A stretch of DNA of 64,000 nucleotides from an uncultured Campylobacter sp. (GTDB lineage: Bacteria > Campylobacterota > Campylobacteria > Campylobacterales > Campylobacteraceae), in contig NZ_CALHGM010000032.1 of NCBI RefSeq assembly GCF_938030145.1, positions 47,966 to 111,965 of the forward strand. The letters run 5' to 3'. Position numbers and translations under genes: made by a program. Positions 50,737 through 59,970 of this stretch are shown here, in pieces (the first letter of the stretch is position 1; each line of letters starts with the position of its first letter). Under the pieces are notes generated by a model that was given only the letters and a program-made list of their open reading frames with translations, was not told the DNA's origin and made no database searches.

Positions 50737-50866
50737 CGAGATTTCGTCTTTTTGCTCCTTTTTGCCGCGAATTCCGTGGCTAGACGAAATCTCGGGCTAA
50801 ATTTATTTAGCCTAAACTCCTTTTCTTATCCCCCTAAGAAATGAAGTCCTGCTCGCAAGAGCGGGA
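50737..50866 (+). ncRNA. Candidate structured RNA: five stems in 130 bases
   Basis: Stem 1 is a perfect 13-bp pairing (50737-50749 with 50782-50794) that encloses a second hairpin (50764-50769 with 50775-50780, loop AATTC). Stem 3 (GGCTAAA/TTTAGCC, 50795-50812) starts on the next base and could stack coaxially. Stem 4 is TTTCTTA/TAAGAAA around TCCCCC (50822-50841). Stem 5 is an 8-bp GC-rich stem closed by a GCAA tetraloop (50847-50866), extendable to 11 bp, followed by TTTC. The last could be a terminator. The element lies about 100 bases after the rubrerythrin stop. No known RNA family was recognised. The strand is assumed from the terminator-like end. Confidence 0.5.
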
Positions 50867-51301
50867 TTTCTGTCGTAAAATAAATCTAAAAATAGTTATG
50901 CCGATGGATTTTGTATCTTTAAATTTTTAATATAAATTCCTATATGATTCTTGCGCTGTTTACGAAGCAAGCTTCGCATCGGTAAATTTCGCAGCAAACT
51001 TTGGTGGCAGAATCTTTTGTGTCTTTAATTTTAAGGCGAATACGGTGCGATGAGAATTTGAAAGCAAATCAAACTATAAAATTTCGAGGGTTTAAATTTT
51101 AAATCAGAAATTCCATCCTTGCGGAATTTGCAGATAAATTTTATATCCGCTACCTCTTAATATGTCGATTATCTTTTGCTTATAAAATCCTCAGATGAAA
51201 TCCCGTATCGTCAAAATTTAAATGAAATTTTATACTAAATTTATCTGGAATTTTAGGCAAAATCGCATGAGAAAATCTAAAAAGTAAATTATTCTATATT
51301 C

Positions 51302-51329
51302 CAAAAGAGTAAAATTTTAGATTCTTTTG
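51302..51329. other. dif-like inverted repeat near xerH (weak)
   Basis: CAAAAGAGTAA, a six-base centre AATTTT, and AGATTCTTTTG form an 11-6-11 imperfect inverted repeat 250 bases beyond the 3' end of xerH. This is the geometry of a Xer recombination site. The sequence does not match a dif consensus that I can recall, so this is only a candidate. Confidence 0.2.
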
Positions 51330-51580
51330 CGATCAAGCTCTAAGGCTCGCGCGTTAATTTAAAATTTTACCGAGTTAATGAGTTAAATTCTAAAATGCGA
51401 AAGGCAGGATTTTTGGTCTTGTTATTCGAATATGAAAAACAAATTTTAAAATTTTTCAAAATAAAATTCCAAATTTTTTAGAAAATAAATTCCATAAAAA
51501 ACGATTTCAAAGCCGCCTCAAAACGAAATCTCAAAAAATCTCGCTCAAGCAAGCCTCTCGCTACCTCAAATTTTAAAATT

Positions 51581-52642
51581 TCACTCCTCGAATTCCTCCG
51601 CGACCTTCGCCGCAAGGCGCAGTTTGTCGCTATCGAAGTGGGTGTAGATGCGCGAAGTATTAAGGCTCGCGTGGCCGAGGGCTTCTTGGACGAGCACGAG
51701 GTCCTTTTGCTTTTTGTAAAGCATCGTCGCGAAGGTGTGGCGCAGCATGTGAGCGCCGTTTTTTTCCTTGCGGATGCCCGCGCTCATTAAAATTTTCTCC
51801 ACGATGCCGCTGACGTAGGCCTGAGTAAGCGGGGCGCCGTTTTTGGTGACGAAAAGATAGCCCTCTTTGTTTGCAAAGTTCGTCTCCAGCGCGTTTAGAT
51901 GTTCCTCGATCAGGTGGCGCTTGATCATTACGATGCGGTATTTGTTACCCTTGCCGCGGATTCGGATGACGAAAAGATCGCCCTCGGGCGCGATATCTTT
52001 GCGCTTTAAATTTATCGCTTCGCCCACGCGGATGCCGGTGTAGACGATGATTTTTACGATTAGGCGGTTGCGATGGGCAAAGGAGGGGAACTCGCTTAGA
52101 TTTATTGCGTCCAAAAACCGCTTCAGCTCCTCCTCGCTCATAAACTCAGGAAGCTTTGTGCCGCGGCTGCCGCTAACGCCGCCCCAGTGCTTAAGCTCGA
52201 TGCCGAAGTTATGCGAGGTGCCGTCCTGCTCGTTTTGGCGGTCGATGAAGCCGAAAAAATTTATCACGGCGATGCGGTAGTTTTTTTTGCTCGCATCGCT
52301 TAGCCCACCCGTAATGGAAGCTAAAATTTCGCTCAAAAGCTCCTCGTCGATATTTTTCATGCTCTCAAGGCCGTACTGCATGATCGCTTCGTAAAATTTT
52401 TTAAGCGGATTGAAGTAAGTGTTAATGCCGGTAAGGCCTGCATTTCGTGCGTCTTTTGCGAGCCGCTCGAGTTCGCCGATACTTGCTACCTCGTGATTTA
52501 GAGCCAGGCTCGCGCGGCGAAATAGCGCGTCGTTTTTCAGCTCCTTATTCGATAGCGCGCTTAGCTTGTAGCGCACGAATTTTACGAGCCAAAACAGCAG
52601 CGATTTTTCAAAGCTATCCTTATAATCGAGTGGAAATTTCAT
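51581..52642 (-). CDS. xerH: Tyrosine recombinase XerH
   Basis: This is a site-specific recombinase for chromosome dimer resolution. Campylobacters use a single XerH in place of XerCD. The 353 residues match XerH, which is longer than XerC or XerD. The SAM-like core-binding domain covers about 55-150. The catalytic set is visible: Arg in TGIRVGEAINLKR, Lys in GKGNKYRIVMI, HMLRHTFATMLYK, GHASLNTSRIY with the nucleophilic Tyr. The gene overlaps the upstream AsmA-like gene by four bases. Its target difH should lie near, as in other Campylobacterota. Confidence 0.93.
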   Translation of the reverse strand: MKFPLDYKDSFEKSLLFWLVKFVRYKLSALSNKELKNDALFRRASLALNHEVASIGELERLAKDARNAGLTGINTYFNPLKKFYEAIMQYGLESMKNIDEELLSEILASITGGLSDASKKNYRIAVINFFGFIDRQNEQDGTSHNFGIELKHWGGVSGSRGTKLPEFMSEEELKRFLDAINLSEFPSFAHRNRLIVKIIVYTGIRVGEAINLKRKDIAPEGDLFVIRIRGKGNKYRIVMIKRHLIEEHLNALETNFANKEGYLFVTKNGAPLTQAYVSGIVEKILMSAGIRKEKNGAHMLRHTFATMLYKKQKDLVLVQEALGHASLNTSRIYTHFDSDKLRLAAKVAEEFEE

Positions 52643-55227
52643 CTACTCTCCTCGCTGTCGCCGAAGATCACAAAAGGCAGCATCAGCGTGTTTTTGATAA
52701 GATTATACGGCGTTTTTAGCACATCGGTCGCAACGCCGGTCGAGTAGGTAGGCTTTTTCATCGTGCCGCGAATCTCGATGATCGTGGAGATCGTATTGTT
52801 TTCGCCTAATATGATATGATTTAGCAGCGGGATTTTTGAGATTATCGAGCTTGCGTCTTTGAGGTATTTAAGCTCCAGATCGATATTTAGCGCACCGCTT
52901 TTCATATCCACTTCGCCGTTGCCTGCGATATCTGCGCTACTGCCGGTAAAGTTCATCGCGTTTATATAAATTTTATCGCCGCTGCGGCGAAAGTAAATTT
53001 TGCCCCTCTGCACGCTAAAGCCGCGATCGTTGAAATCGGGCGTCTTAAACGTAAGCAGCGACGGCACGGAGTTTATAAAGCTAAGCAGCCTTTGATAGAT
53101 GATGTAGTCCTTCAGATAGGTGTTTTGCACGTTGATCTCGCCGCGGTAGTTGCGCGGATCGATGCCGCTTGCTTTTAGCGTAAATACCCCTCCGTCGAAG
53201 CTCTGCGAGCCTAGGAATTGATTGAGCGCCTCGCCGCTGATGTTTTGCGCAAAAATTTGAAGCAAGCTCTTTTTAAAGATCAACTTCACGTCGCCGCGTT
53301 TGAAATTCGCGTTCAGGTTCATATTTTTACCGTCCAGCACGCCGTTAAAGTGCGTAAATTTCAGCGTCTTATTAAGATCCGATAGTACGATGGAAGAGTT
53401 TTGCCCGCTGAAATTTATCGGCGAGCGCTCCTTTGTGCCGCTATTAAACTCGCTGGTTTGCACGCTCGTATTGATCGCGACGTCCACGTCTTTTAGCGAG
53501 ACAAAGTTACCGCCTTTGTTGATTTTGAGAGAAATTTTACCGCTTCCGCTAGAGCCGTCCAGATCGCCCCCGCGCACCCGAAGCGTGAAAGAGTCATTTT
53601 TATAAGCTCTGCCGTCTTTGTTTAGCAGACCGAAATCAAAGATGAGATTGCTGCTGCTGATATCCAAATTTGTAAAATCGCTGGTTAAAATTTTAAGATC
53701 TCCGCCGCTAATGCCCGCGTTTTTAAGCGTCTTAGAAAAGGGCAAAATTCCGCTAATATCGGGCGAACTAATCTCGATCCGCTCGCCGAAGCTCATCTTC
53801 GCGCCTAAAAATTGCGAGCTCAGCACCGGCGCTTTGCCGCTAAAATCAAGGCTTATATTATCTCGCGCGTCGCCAAATTTTAAAATTTCTTTGCCGTTCG
53901 GGGAGAGATTAAAGCTATGGATTATGCCGTTAAATTTGGCCTTGCGCGTGGCGATGTCGATACTGCCGCTTGCAGTGGCGTTAAAAATTTCATTTTGCAG
54001 ATTCGCGTCTTTGATGTCGATCTTTTTTTCTGTGATATGCACCCGCGCGGCTTTGGAGTGAAATTTTGCCTTTGAGATCATCAGATCGGCGTCTTTTAAT
54101 GTCACGTTCGCATCCACCTTGGCACTTTCCTTTTCGACGTCCACGTCTATCAGCACGCGCGCATCGATCCCGCCGCCTAGCGGATATACAGGCTCGTCTA
54201 TGCCGTAGCTTTGTAAAATATCCACAAGGTCCTTGCCCAAGCTCTCTTTAGTCCGCAGATCCAGATATACGACCGGCCTCTCTTCAAAGAGTCCGCCGAT
54301 ACGCACGCCGCTTCCCTCCAGGCTTTTGCCTTTAAATTTAGGCTCATTTAGCGTGAAGCTTAGAAAATCGTTTTTAAGCGTGATGTTGGCGTCTTTTACC
54401 GTTACGGCTTCGATTTGCGGTTGAAATTTTATCGTAAGATCCTGCGCGTAAGCCGTGGCGCTAACATTTTCGGCGACCGGGCGCGGATCTTTCAGATCAA
54501 TTTTGGCGTGGAGGTTTTCGATATAGTAGTTTTGCGCGACCGCCTTGCCGTAGATCCACTCGTTCGCAAGAGGATTTAGTCCCGTAAGTGCGCCTAGCTC
54601 ATTCATAAAATTTTTCAGACTCAAAGCCGAGGCGCGATTTATCTCGATATTTAGCTCCGAGCCGATATTGTGCACGTCAAGCTCGCCCGCGATCTCGTGC
54701 GAAGCGAAGGTGCCGTTAAAATCATACGTATCGGCTCTGAAATTTGCCCGCGCCGCGCCGCGCAGCGTGAGATTAAAGTCGTTTAGTTCAAGCTCGATCG
54801 GATCGAAGTTCAGCCCGTTTGCACTCGGCGTGATCTTCGAGTTTAGCCTAAAAAACCGCGTGTCGGCGTAAAAAACGTCGCTTTTGTATTTTAGCTTTAG
54901 ACTTTCGCCCTTGATCTTCAAATTTTGCACGTCGATCTCTTCAAAAAATGAGTTGATAAGCGAGATTTTTTTGCTAAATTCCAAAATTTTCTCGCTTTGC
55001 GTGCGCAGATCGGTGGAATTTTGCTCTAAATTTTGTGTATTATTTTGCGTAATTTCAAGATTTTTGATACGCAGCACGAGACCTTTATTTAGCTTGAGAT
55101 AAAACCCCTCAAGCTTTGCAAAGCCCACGTCCAGCTGCGAAATCGCAATACCGTGTTTTAGACCTACCGCGCAGACTATAAAAAGTATCGTTATGCCCAA
55201 AAAAAATCTAGCCAAAGTTCTAAACAT
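52639..55227 (-). CDS. AsmA-like (YhdP/DUF3971-type) large envelope protein
   Basis: This inner-membrane anchored protein of about 862 residues has one N-terminal helix (FFLGITILFIVCAVGL). A long periplasmic beta-rich domain ends in an AsmA-like C-terminus (GNGEVDMKSGALNIDLELKY, IPLLNHIILGENNTISTIIE, IRGTMKKPTYST). Such proteins are repeating beta-groove bridges thought to move phospholipids to the outer membrane (TamB/YhdP/AsmA group). I chose ATG 55227 because GAGG is just upstream; ATG 55230 is adjacent, and a start at 55308 would precede the anchor with unrelated residues. It is divergent from mltG, as in C. jejuni. Confidence 0.85.
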   Translation of the reverse strand: MFRTLARFFLGITILFIVCAVGLKHGIAISQLDVGFAKLEGFYLKLNKGLVLRIKNLEITQNNTQNLEQNSTDLRTQSEKILEFSKKISLINSFFEEIDVQNLKIKGESLKLKYKSDVFYADTRFFRLNSKITPSANGLNFDPIELELNDFNLTLRGAARANFRADTYDFNGTFASHEIAGELDVHNIGSELNIEINRASALSLKNFMNELGALTGLNPLANEWIYGKAVAQNYYIENLHAKIDLKDPRPVAENVSATAYAQDLTIKFQPQIEAVTVKDANITLKNDFLSFTLNEPKFKGKSLEGSGVRIGGLFEERPVVYLDLRTKESLGKDLVDILQSYGIDEPVYPLGGGIDARVLIDVDVEKESAKVDANVTLKDADLMISKAKFHSKAARVHITEKKIDIKDANLQNEIFNATASGSIDIATRKAKFNGIIHSFNLSPNGKEILKFGDARDNISLDFSGKAPVLSSQFLGAKMSFGERIEISSPDISGILPFSKTLKNAGISGGDLKILTSDFTNLDISSSNLIFDFGLLNKDGRAYKNDSFTLRVRGGDLDGSSGSGKISLKINKGGNFVSLKDVDVAINTSVQTSEFNSGTKERSPINFSGQNSSIVLSDLNKTLKFTHFNGVLDGKNMNLNANFKRGDVKLIFKKSLLQIFAQNISGEALNQFLGSQSFDGGVFTLKASGIDPRNYRGEINVQNTYLKDYIIYQRLLSFINSVPSLLTFKTPDFNDRGFSVQRGKIYFRRSGDKIYINAMNFTGSSADIAGNGEVDMKSGALNIDLELKYLKDASSIISKIPLLNHIILGENNTISTIIEIRGTMKKPTYSTGVATDVLKTPYNLIKNTLMLPFVIFGDSEESR

Positions 55228-55357
55228 CATCGCCTCATCAAAAAACTCCGCCCCAAAACCAAATCGGGCGTGCCGAAAAACTGCGCTTATAATATGAAAT
55301 TTATTCAAAATTTTGGCTTATTTGCCTATAATTTCAGCTAAATTTTGAAAGGAACGC

Positions 55358-56308
55358 ATGAAATTCTTTATAAAGCTCATCAAAGCGGCGTGCGTTTGTA
55401 TCGAGCTTGCGGCTATCGTGCTTTTAGCCGTGGGTTTTGATCTACACGAGCGCGTCGGCAACGCGGCAACCGTGCAGATAGGCCAGGGCAGCTCAACGAA
55501 AATTTTATCGCAACTCTCAAAGAGCTATCCAAAATTTAGCAAATTTGACGCGAGGCTGCTTTCTTTTTACGGTGGCGCAAAAACCGGCGAGCTGGAGCTT
55601 AGCGGCGAAAATTTGCCCAAATATCAGTTTTTATATGAGCTAAGCGTCGCAAAGCCCGTGATGAACGAGATTAAGCTGATCCCGGGAGAGACGACGATCG
55701 TGTTTTTAAAACAGCTTGCGAAAGATCGCGGGCTAAGCTTTAGCGAGCTTGAGCGCGAATACAACGCCACGGCGCCGTTTTACGAGGGCTTTCTGGTGCC
55801 TGAAACCTACAAAATTAGCAAAAACGAAAGCGAAAAAAATATCATCGACCACCTTGTTTCAAGCGCGCAAAAATTCCACGAAGGATTGTCGCGCGAGCTT
55901 AGCGGCGATTACAACGCCACGGCATGGAAGCAGGTGCTGATCAAGGCCTCTGTAATCCAAAAAGAGGCCGCAAACGCAGATGAGATGCCACTCGTAGCCT
56001 CCGTCATCGACAATCGCTTAGCCAAAAATATGCGCCTTCAGATGGACGGCACGCTGAATTACGGCGAATTTTCGCACGTCAAGATCACTCCGCAGCGCAT
56101 CCGCACCGACACCAGCCACTACAATACCTACCTCAACGACGGACTTCCCAAAGAGCCCGTGTGCGTGGTCTCTCGCGATGCGATACGCGCCGTTTTCGCG
56201 CCCGCAAAGAGCGAGTATCTGTATTTTATGCGAAATAAAAAGACCGGGCTTCACGATTTTGCGCGTACGCAAGCCGAGCACGAGCGCAACATAAAGGCGC
56301 AGAGGTAA
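55358..56308 (+). CDS. mltG: Endolytic peptidoglycan transglycosylase MltG
   Basis: MltG is an inner-membrane lytic transglycosylase (YceG family) that cuts nascent glycan strands. The protein has 316 residues, with an N-terminal anchor (LIKAACVCIELAAIVLLAVG) and a LysM-like region at about 45-115. The catalytic domain has YEGFLVPETYKI, VLIKASVIQKEAANADEMPL with the presumed catalytic Glu in QKEA, SVIDNRLAKNMRLQMDGTLN and the C-terminal SEYLYFMRNKKTGLHDFART. GAAAGGA precedes the start. In C. jejuni this gene and the AsmA-like gene lie next to icd-mdh-sucCD-oorDABC. Confidence 0.94.
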   Translation: MKFFIKLIKAACVCIELAAIVLLAVGFDLHERVGNAATVQIGQGSSTKILSQLSKSYPKFSKFDARLLSFYGGAKTGELELSGENLPKYQFLYELSVAKPVMNEIKLIPGETTIVFLKQLAKDRGLSFSELEREYNATAPFYEGFLVPETYKISKNESEKNIIDHLVSSAQKFHEGLSRELSGDYNATAWKQVLIKASVIQKEAANADEMPLVASVIDNRLAKNMRLQMDGTLNYGEFSHVKITPQRIRTDTSHYNTYLNDGLPKEPVCVVSRDAIRAVFAPAKSEYLYFMRNKKTGLHDFARTQAEHERNIKAQR

Positions 56309-56416
56309 AATTTAAAACTGCTTCGGCATTAAATTTAAAAAACTAGATTTCGTCTTTAAATTTTAAAATTTAAACCCCGCAGTTATAAAAATGCGGACCG
56401 ATTTTGGGAGATAACA

Positions 56417-57298
56417 ATGAAAATAGCAATATTCGGCGCCGGAAACATCGGCGCGGCAGTAGCGAACGATCTTATCGTAAGCGATTCTTTGAGCCAAAAG
56501 ATAGATAGCATCGCGCTTGTGGATGCGGTAGAGCGGATTGCGCGCGGCAAGGCACTCGATCTAGCCCATACAGCGGTGGTTTATGAGCGCGACCTGCGCA
56601 TAAGCGGCAGCACGGAGCCCGGCGACATAGCGGACGCGGGCATCGTCGTGATCACGGCGGGACATGCAAGAAAGGCAGGGCAGAGCAGGGAGGAGCTGTT
56701 TAGCAGCAACGCCACCATCGTCGCGCAATGCGCGCGAGATGCCGCAAAATACGCACCAAGCTCCATCATCGTCGTCGTTACCAATCCGCTTGATATGATG
56801 GTCTATGCGGCGCTGCAGGCCAGCGGGTTTGCAAAAGAGCGAGTCATCGGCATGGCGGGCGAGCTGGACGGCGCGCGGCTTAAATTTGAACTCGCGCGAG
56901 CGAGCGGCAAGGAAATTTCATCGATGAGAAGCGCGATCGTGGGCCCGCATAGCGAAGAGATGATTGCGCTTAAAAACGAGCTGGGATTTGAAATTTCGGA
57001 TGAAATTTTTGGGCGCGCGGTGCAAAATACCAAATTCGCCGGCGCGCAGATCGGCGAGCTACTGGGCGCGTCGGCGTATTTGGCGCCCGCTGCCGGGATC
57101 GTAAAGATCATAAAATACATTCTTTTTGATACCTGTGGCACGCTTGCCTGCTGCGTCGCGGATAGATCGGGAGTGCCTTTGGGGCGCTTCGTAAGCGTCG
57201 GCAAAATGGGCGCAATAGAGAGAAATTTCGCCTACTCGGGTGATTTCTACGCGCAGCTTGAACGGATGCGTGAGCGGATAGCGGAACTGAAGTTTTAG
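56417..57298 (+). CDS. mdh: Malate dehydrogenase (LDH/MDH superfamily)
   Basis: Mdh interconverts malate and oxaloacetate with NAD. The 293 residues show the Rossmann motif IFGAGNIGAAVA and Asp35 in LVDAVERIARGKALDL for NAD. TAGHARKAGQSREEL holds two substrate Arg (family consensus TAGxPRKPGMSRDDL, with both Pro lost here). MAGELDGARLKFEL has the Asp and Arg pair, and the catalytic His is in VGPHSEEM. It is slightly shorter than usual and divergent at the mobile loop. It could be tuned to a different 2-oxoacid, but the gene position beside oorDABC favours Mdh. GGGAGA precedes the ATG. Confidence 0.9.
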   Translation: MKIAIFGAGNIGAAVANDLIVSDSLSQKIDSIALVDAVERIARGKALDLAHTAVVYERDLRISGSTEPGDIADAGIVVITAGHARKAGQSREELFSSNATIVAQCARDAAKYAPSSIIVVVTNPLDMMVYAALQASGFAKERVIGMAGELDGARLKFELARASGKEISSMRSAIVGPHSEEMIALKNELGFEISDEIFGRAVQNTKFAGAQIGELLGASAYLAPAAGIVKIIKYILFDTCGTLACCVADRSGVPLGRFVSVGKMGAIERNFAYSGDFYAQLERMRERIAELKF

Positions 57299-57691
57299 TG
57301 GAAATAAAGCGAATTCGACGCAATGCGGAATTTACAGAGCTAAAATTTTAAAGCGCAGAATTCTTGCGATAGAATTTGCAGCATCAAATTTCACTTTGGT
57401 AAGAAATTTAAGCTCGCGGAATTGTGTAGCGTAAAATTTAATTCGCTGCGGAATTTTAAAATTTGCGCAATTTCGCCTGCTGTGAAATTTCGTAGATTAA
57501 AATTTTACTTTGGCTCAGAATTCTGCGTGACGTAAAATTTTTGAGAGTCACAAAATTTTAAAATTTAAACTCTGCAAAATTTAAAAACGAGAGGACTTTA
57601 ATGCGATCAAAGCAGGCTTGCGCCGCAAAATTTCAAATTTTAAATCGCGAGGCGGGATTTGGTGCGGATTTTGATAAATTAAGGAGAAAAT
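57299..57691. repeat. RAATTY array where sucCD stands in C. jejuni
   Basis: This is about 390 bases with RAATTY words roughly every 20 bases (for example AAAATTTTAAAGCGC, CGGAATTTTAAAATTTGCGC). I found no remnant of sucC or sucD, and no stem-loop terminator after mdh. AAGGAG before 57692 is the oorD ribosome binding site. Confidence 0.65.
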
Positions 57692-58003
57692 ATGAGCGAA
57701 AATGAGAGCCAGCGCGCCGTCTGGACGGATGAGAGCCGCTGTAAGGCGTGCAACATCTGCGTAAGCGTCTGTCCTAGCGGCGCGATCGCTATGAGACAGG
57801 ACGAGGGCGCCGTGCAGGGCATGATGATCGACGTGGTGGATGAGGGCGCCTGTATCGGCTGTAGGGAGTGCGAGTTGCACTGCCCGGATTTTGCGATTTT
57901 CGTTGCACCCAAAGGCTTTAAATTCGCTCGTCTAAGCTCGCAGGCTAGAGAGATGGCTGAAAAAATCAAAAACAATAATTTTATGAAACCCAAGGACGCA
58001 TAA
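57692..58003 (+). CDS. oorD: 2-oxoglutarate:acceptor oxidoreductase delta subunit (OorD), ferredoxin-type
   Basis: OorD is the small ferredoxin subunit of the OorDABC complex. The 103 residues carry two 4Fe-4S motifs: CKACNICVSVCPSG and CIGCRECELHCPDF. The complex oxidises 2-oxoglutarate to succinyl-CoA and passes electrons to flavodoxin or ferredoxin. It begins the oorDABC operon, with stop/start contact to oorA (TAATGAG). In C. jejuni sucC and sucD precede it; here mdh does. Confidence 0.94.
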   Translation: MSENESQRAVWTDESRCKACNICVSVCPSGAIAMRQDEGAVQGMMIDVVDEGACIGCRECELHCPDFAIFVAPKGFKFARLSSQAREMAEKIKNNNFMKPKDA

Positions 58004-59124
58004 TGAGAGAGGTAATTTCCACAGGCAACGCCTTAATTGCGCGTGCGGCGATTGATTGCGGCTGTAATTTTTTCGGCGGCTACCCGATCACGCCGAGCAG
58101 CGAGATCGCGCACGAGATGAGTCGCTTGCTACCTAAGGTCGGAGGCAAATTTATCCAGATGGAGGATGAAATTTCGGGCATTTCGGTAGCTTTGGGCGCG
58201 TCTATGAGCGGTGCGAAGGCGATGACGGCAAGCTCCGGTCCTGGAATTTCGCTAAAATCAGAGCAGATTGGGCTTGGCTTCATCGCTGAAATTCCGCTTT
58301 TAATCGTAAATGTTATGCGCGGAGGTCCTAGCACCGGGCTTCCTACGCGAGTGGCGCAGGGCGATATTTTGCAAGCTCGCAACCCCACTCACGGCGATTT
58401 TCAAAGCATCGCGCTGTGCCCGGGCTCACTAAAGGAGGCTTATACGCAAACCGTGCGCGCCTTCAATTTAGCCGAGCGGTTTATGACGCCGGTATTTTTG
58501 CTACTTGATGAGACGCTTGGGCATATGCAGGCTAAGGCGATGCTCCCTGAAATTTCGGATCTAAAAATCGAGCATAGGGCGGAATTTAAAGGTAGTCCGA
58601 AAGATTATGAGCCTTACGATGCTGCGCCCGATAAGCCTGCGGTGCTAAATCCCTTTTTTAGGGGATATCACTATCACATAACGGGGCTGCATCACGGCGC
58701 GAAGGGCTTTCCGACCGAAAACGAGCAGATCGTGGATCGCTCTATAAAAAGGCTTTTTAATAAAATTTCGGCGCATGAAGATGAGATCGTGCAATACGAG
58801 GAATTTATGCTAGATGACGCTGATGCTTGCATCATCACCTATGGCAGCGTTAGCTTAGCAGCAAAAGACGCGATTTTAAAGCTACGTGGGCAAGGCGTGC
58901 GTGTGGGACTTTTTCGCCCGATCACGCTGTGGCCAAGCCCAGCGCGCAAGCTAAGGGAGCTAGGGGAGAGATTTAATAAAATTTTGATCGCCGAGCTAAA
59001 TTTAGGGCAGTATCTGCTAGAGGTGCAGCGCGCTTGTTTGAGAGATGATTTTAAGACGCTTCTTAAGGCAAACGGCAGACCGATCAGCCCTAGCGAGATT
59101 ATAGAGAAAGTAAAGGAGCTTTAA
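58003..59124 (+). CDS. oorA: 2-oxoglutarate:acceptor oxidoreductase alpha subunit (OorA)
   Basis: OorA is the PFOR-family subunit I/II part of the complex. It has 373 residues, with the N-terminal pyrimidine-binding domain (FFGGYPITPSSEIAHEM, QMEDEISGISVALGASMSGA, TASSGPGISLKSEQIG) and the transketolase C-terminal-like domain (ADACIITYGSVSLAAKDAIL, LFRPITLWP). It is translated from a start overlapping the oorD stop, with oorB directly after it. This is the standard subunit order of Campylobacterota. Confidence 0.96.
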   Translation: MREVISTGNALIARAAIDCGCNFFGGYPITPSSEIAHEMSRLLPKVGGKFIQMEDEISGISVALGASMSGAKAMTASSGPGISLKSEQIGLGFIAEIPLLIVNVMRGGPSTGLPTRVAQGDILQARNPTHGDFQSIALCPGSLKEAYTQTVRAFNLAERFMTPVFLLLDETLGHMQAKAMLPEISDLKIEHRAEFKGSPKDYEPYDAAPDKPAVLNPFFRGYHYHITGLHHGAKGFPTENEQIVDRSIKRLFNKISAHEDEIVQYEEFMLDDADACIITYGSVSLAAKDAILKLRGQGVRVGLFRPITLWPSPARKLRELGERFNKILIAELNLGQYLLEVQRACLRDDFKTLLKANGRPISPSEIIEKVKEL

Positions 59125-59970
59125 ATGGCGTTTGATTACGACAAATATCTAAGAACGGACAAGATGCCTACGCTTTGGTGCTGGGGCTGCGGCGACGGAG
59201 TGATCTTAAAAGCGATCATCCGCGCGATTGACCGCGTAGGCTGGAGCATGGACGATGTGTGCGTGGTAAGCGGTATCGGCTGTAGCGGCAGGATGTCGAG
59301 TTACATAGACTGCAATACCGTCCATACGACGCACGGACGCGCGATAGCTTATGCTACGGGTATCAAGCTTGCAAATCCAGGCAAACACGTAATCGTAGTC
59401 ACTGGCGATGGCGATGGGCTTGCGATAGGGGGCAATCACACGATCCATGGATGTCGCCGTAATATCGATCTAAATCATATCTTAGTAAATAATTTCATCT
59501 ACGGGCTTACAAACTCGCAGACGAGCCCTACGACGCCGCGCGGGTTTTGGACGGTTACGGCGCAATACGGCAATGTCGATCCTAGCTTTGATGCGGCGAA
59601 ACTTGCAATCGCTGCCGGGGCAACTTTTGTCGGACGCGAGAGTGTGACAAATCCAGAAAAAATCGAGCGACTTTTGGCTAAGGGTTTTGAGCACGATGGT
59701 TATAGTTTTTTTGATATTTTTAGCAACTGCCACGTAAATTTGGGTCGTAAAAATAAAATGAGCGAGGCAGTGCAAATGCTAAAGTGGCTTGATTCGCGCA
59801 CGATTTCTAAAGCAAAATTTGACGCTCTTGGCGAGGATGAGCGAGCGGGGCTATTTCCGCTTGGGGTTTTACATGAAGATAATGAGCACACCGAATACAC
59901 AAAGGCGTATCAAAAAGTGATAGACGCGGCGCAAAGCGGCGAAGCGATAAATTTTGAAGGACTAAGATGA
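59125..59970 (+). CDS. oorB: 2-oxoglutarate:acceptor oxidoreductase beta subunit (OorB)
   Basis: OorB is the ThDP-binding subunit. The CxxC-type start LWCWGCGDGVILKAI, the segment VSGIGCSGRMSSYIDCNTVH, the ThDP Mg motif VVTGDGDGLAIGGNHTIH with NN downstream (HILVNN), and GLTNSQTSPTTPRG are all family signatures. The length of 281 residues is standard. The start abuts the oorA stop, and the stop overlaps the oorC start by four bases. Confidence 0.96.
   Translation: MAFDYDKYLRTDKMPTLWCWGCGDGVILKAIIRAIDRVGWSMDDVCVVSGIGCSGRMSSYIDCNTVHTTHGRAIAYATGIKLANPGKHVIVVTGDGDGLAIGGNHTIHGCRRNIDLNHILVNNFIYGLTNSQTSPTTPRGFWTVTAQYGNVDPSFDAAKLAIAAGATFVGRESVTNPEKIERLLAKGFEHDGYSFFDIFSNCHVNLGRKNKMSEAVQMLKWLDSRTISKAKFDALGEDERAGLFPLGVLHEDNEHTEYTKAYQKVIDAAQSGEAINFEGLR

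Larger units (their letters stand above)
50632..51580. other. Long intergenic region with a structured RNA candidate and RAATTY array
   Basis: This is about 950 bases between the rubrerythrin and xerH genes, which converge. A multi-hairpin element occupies 50737-50866 (listed separately). The rest, 50900-51560, is AT-rich with frequent RAATTY words. A dif-like inverted repeat is at 51302-51329. No coding frame is convincing. Confidence 0.55.
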
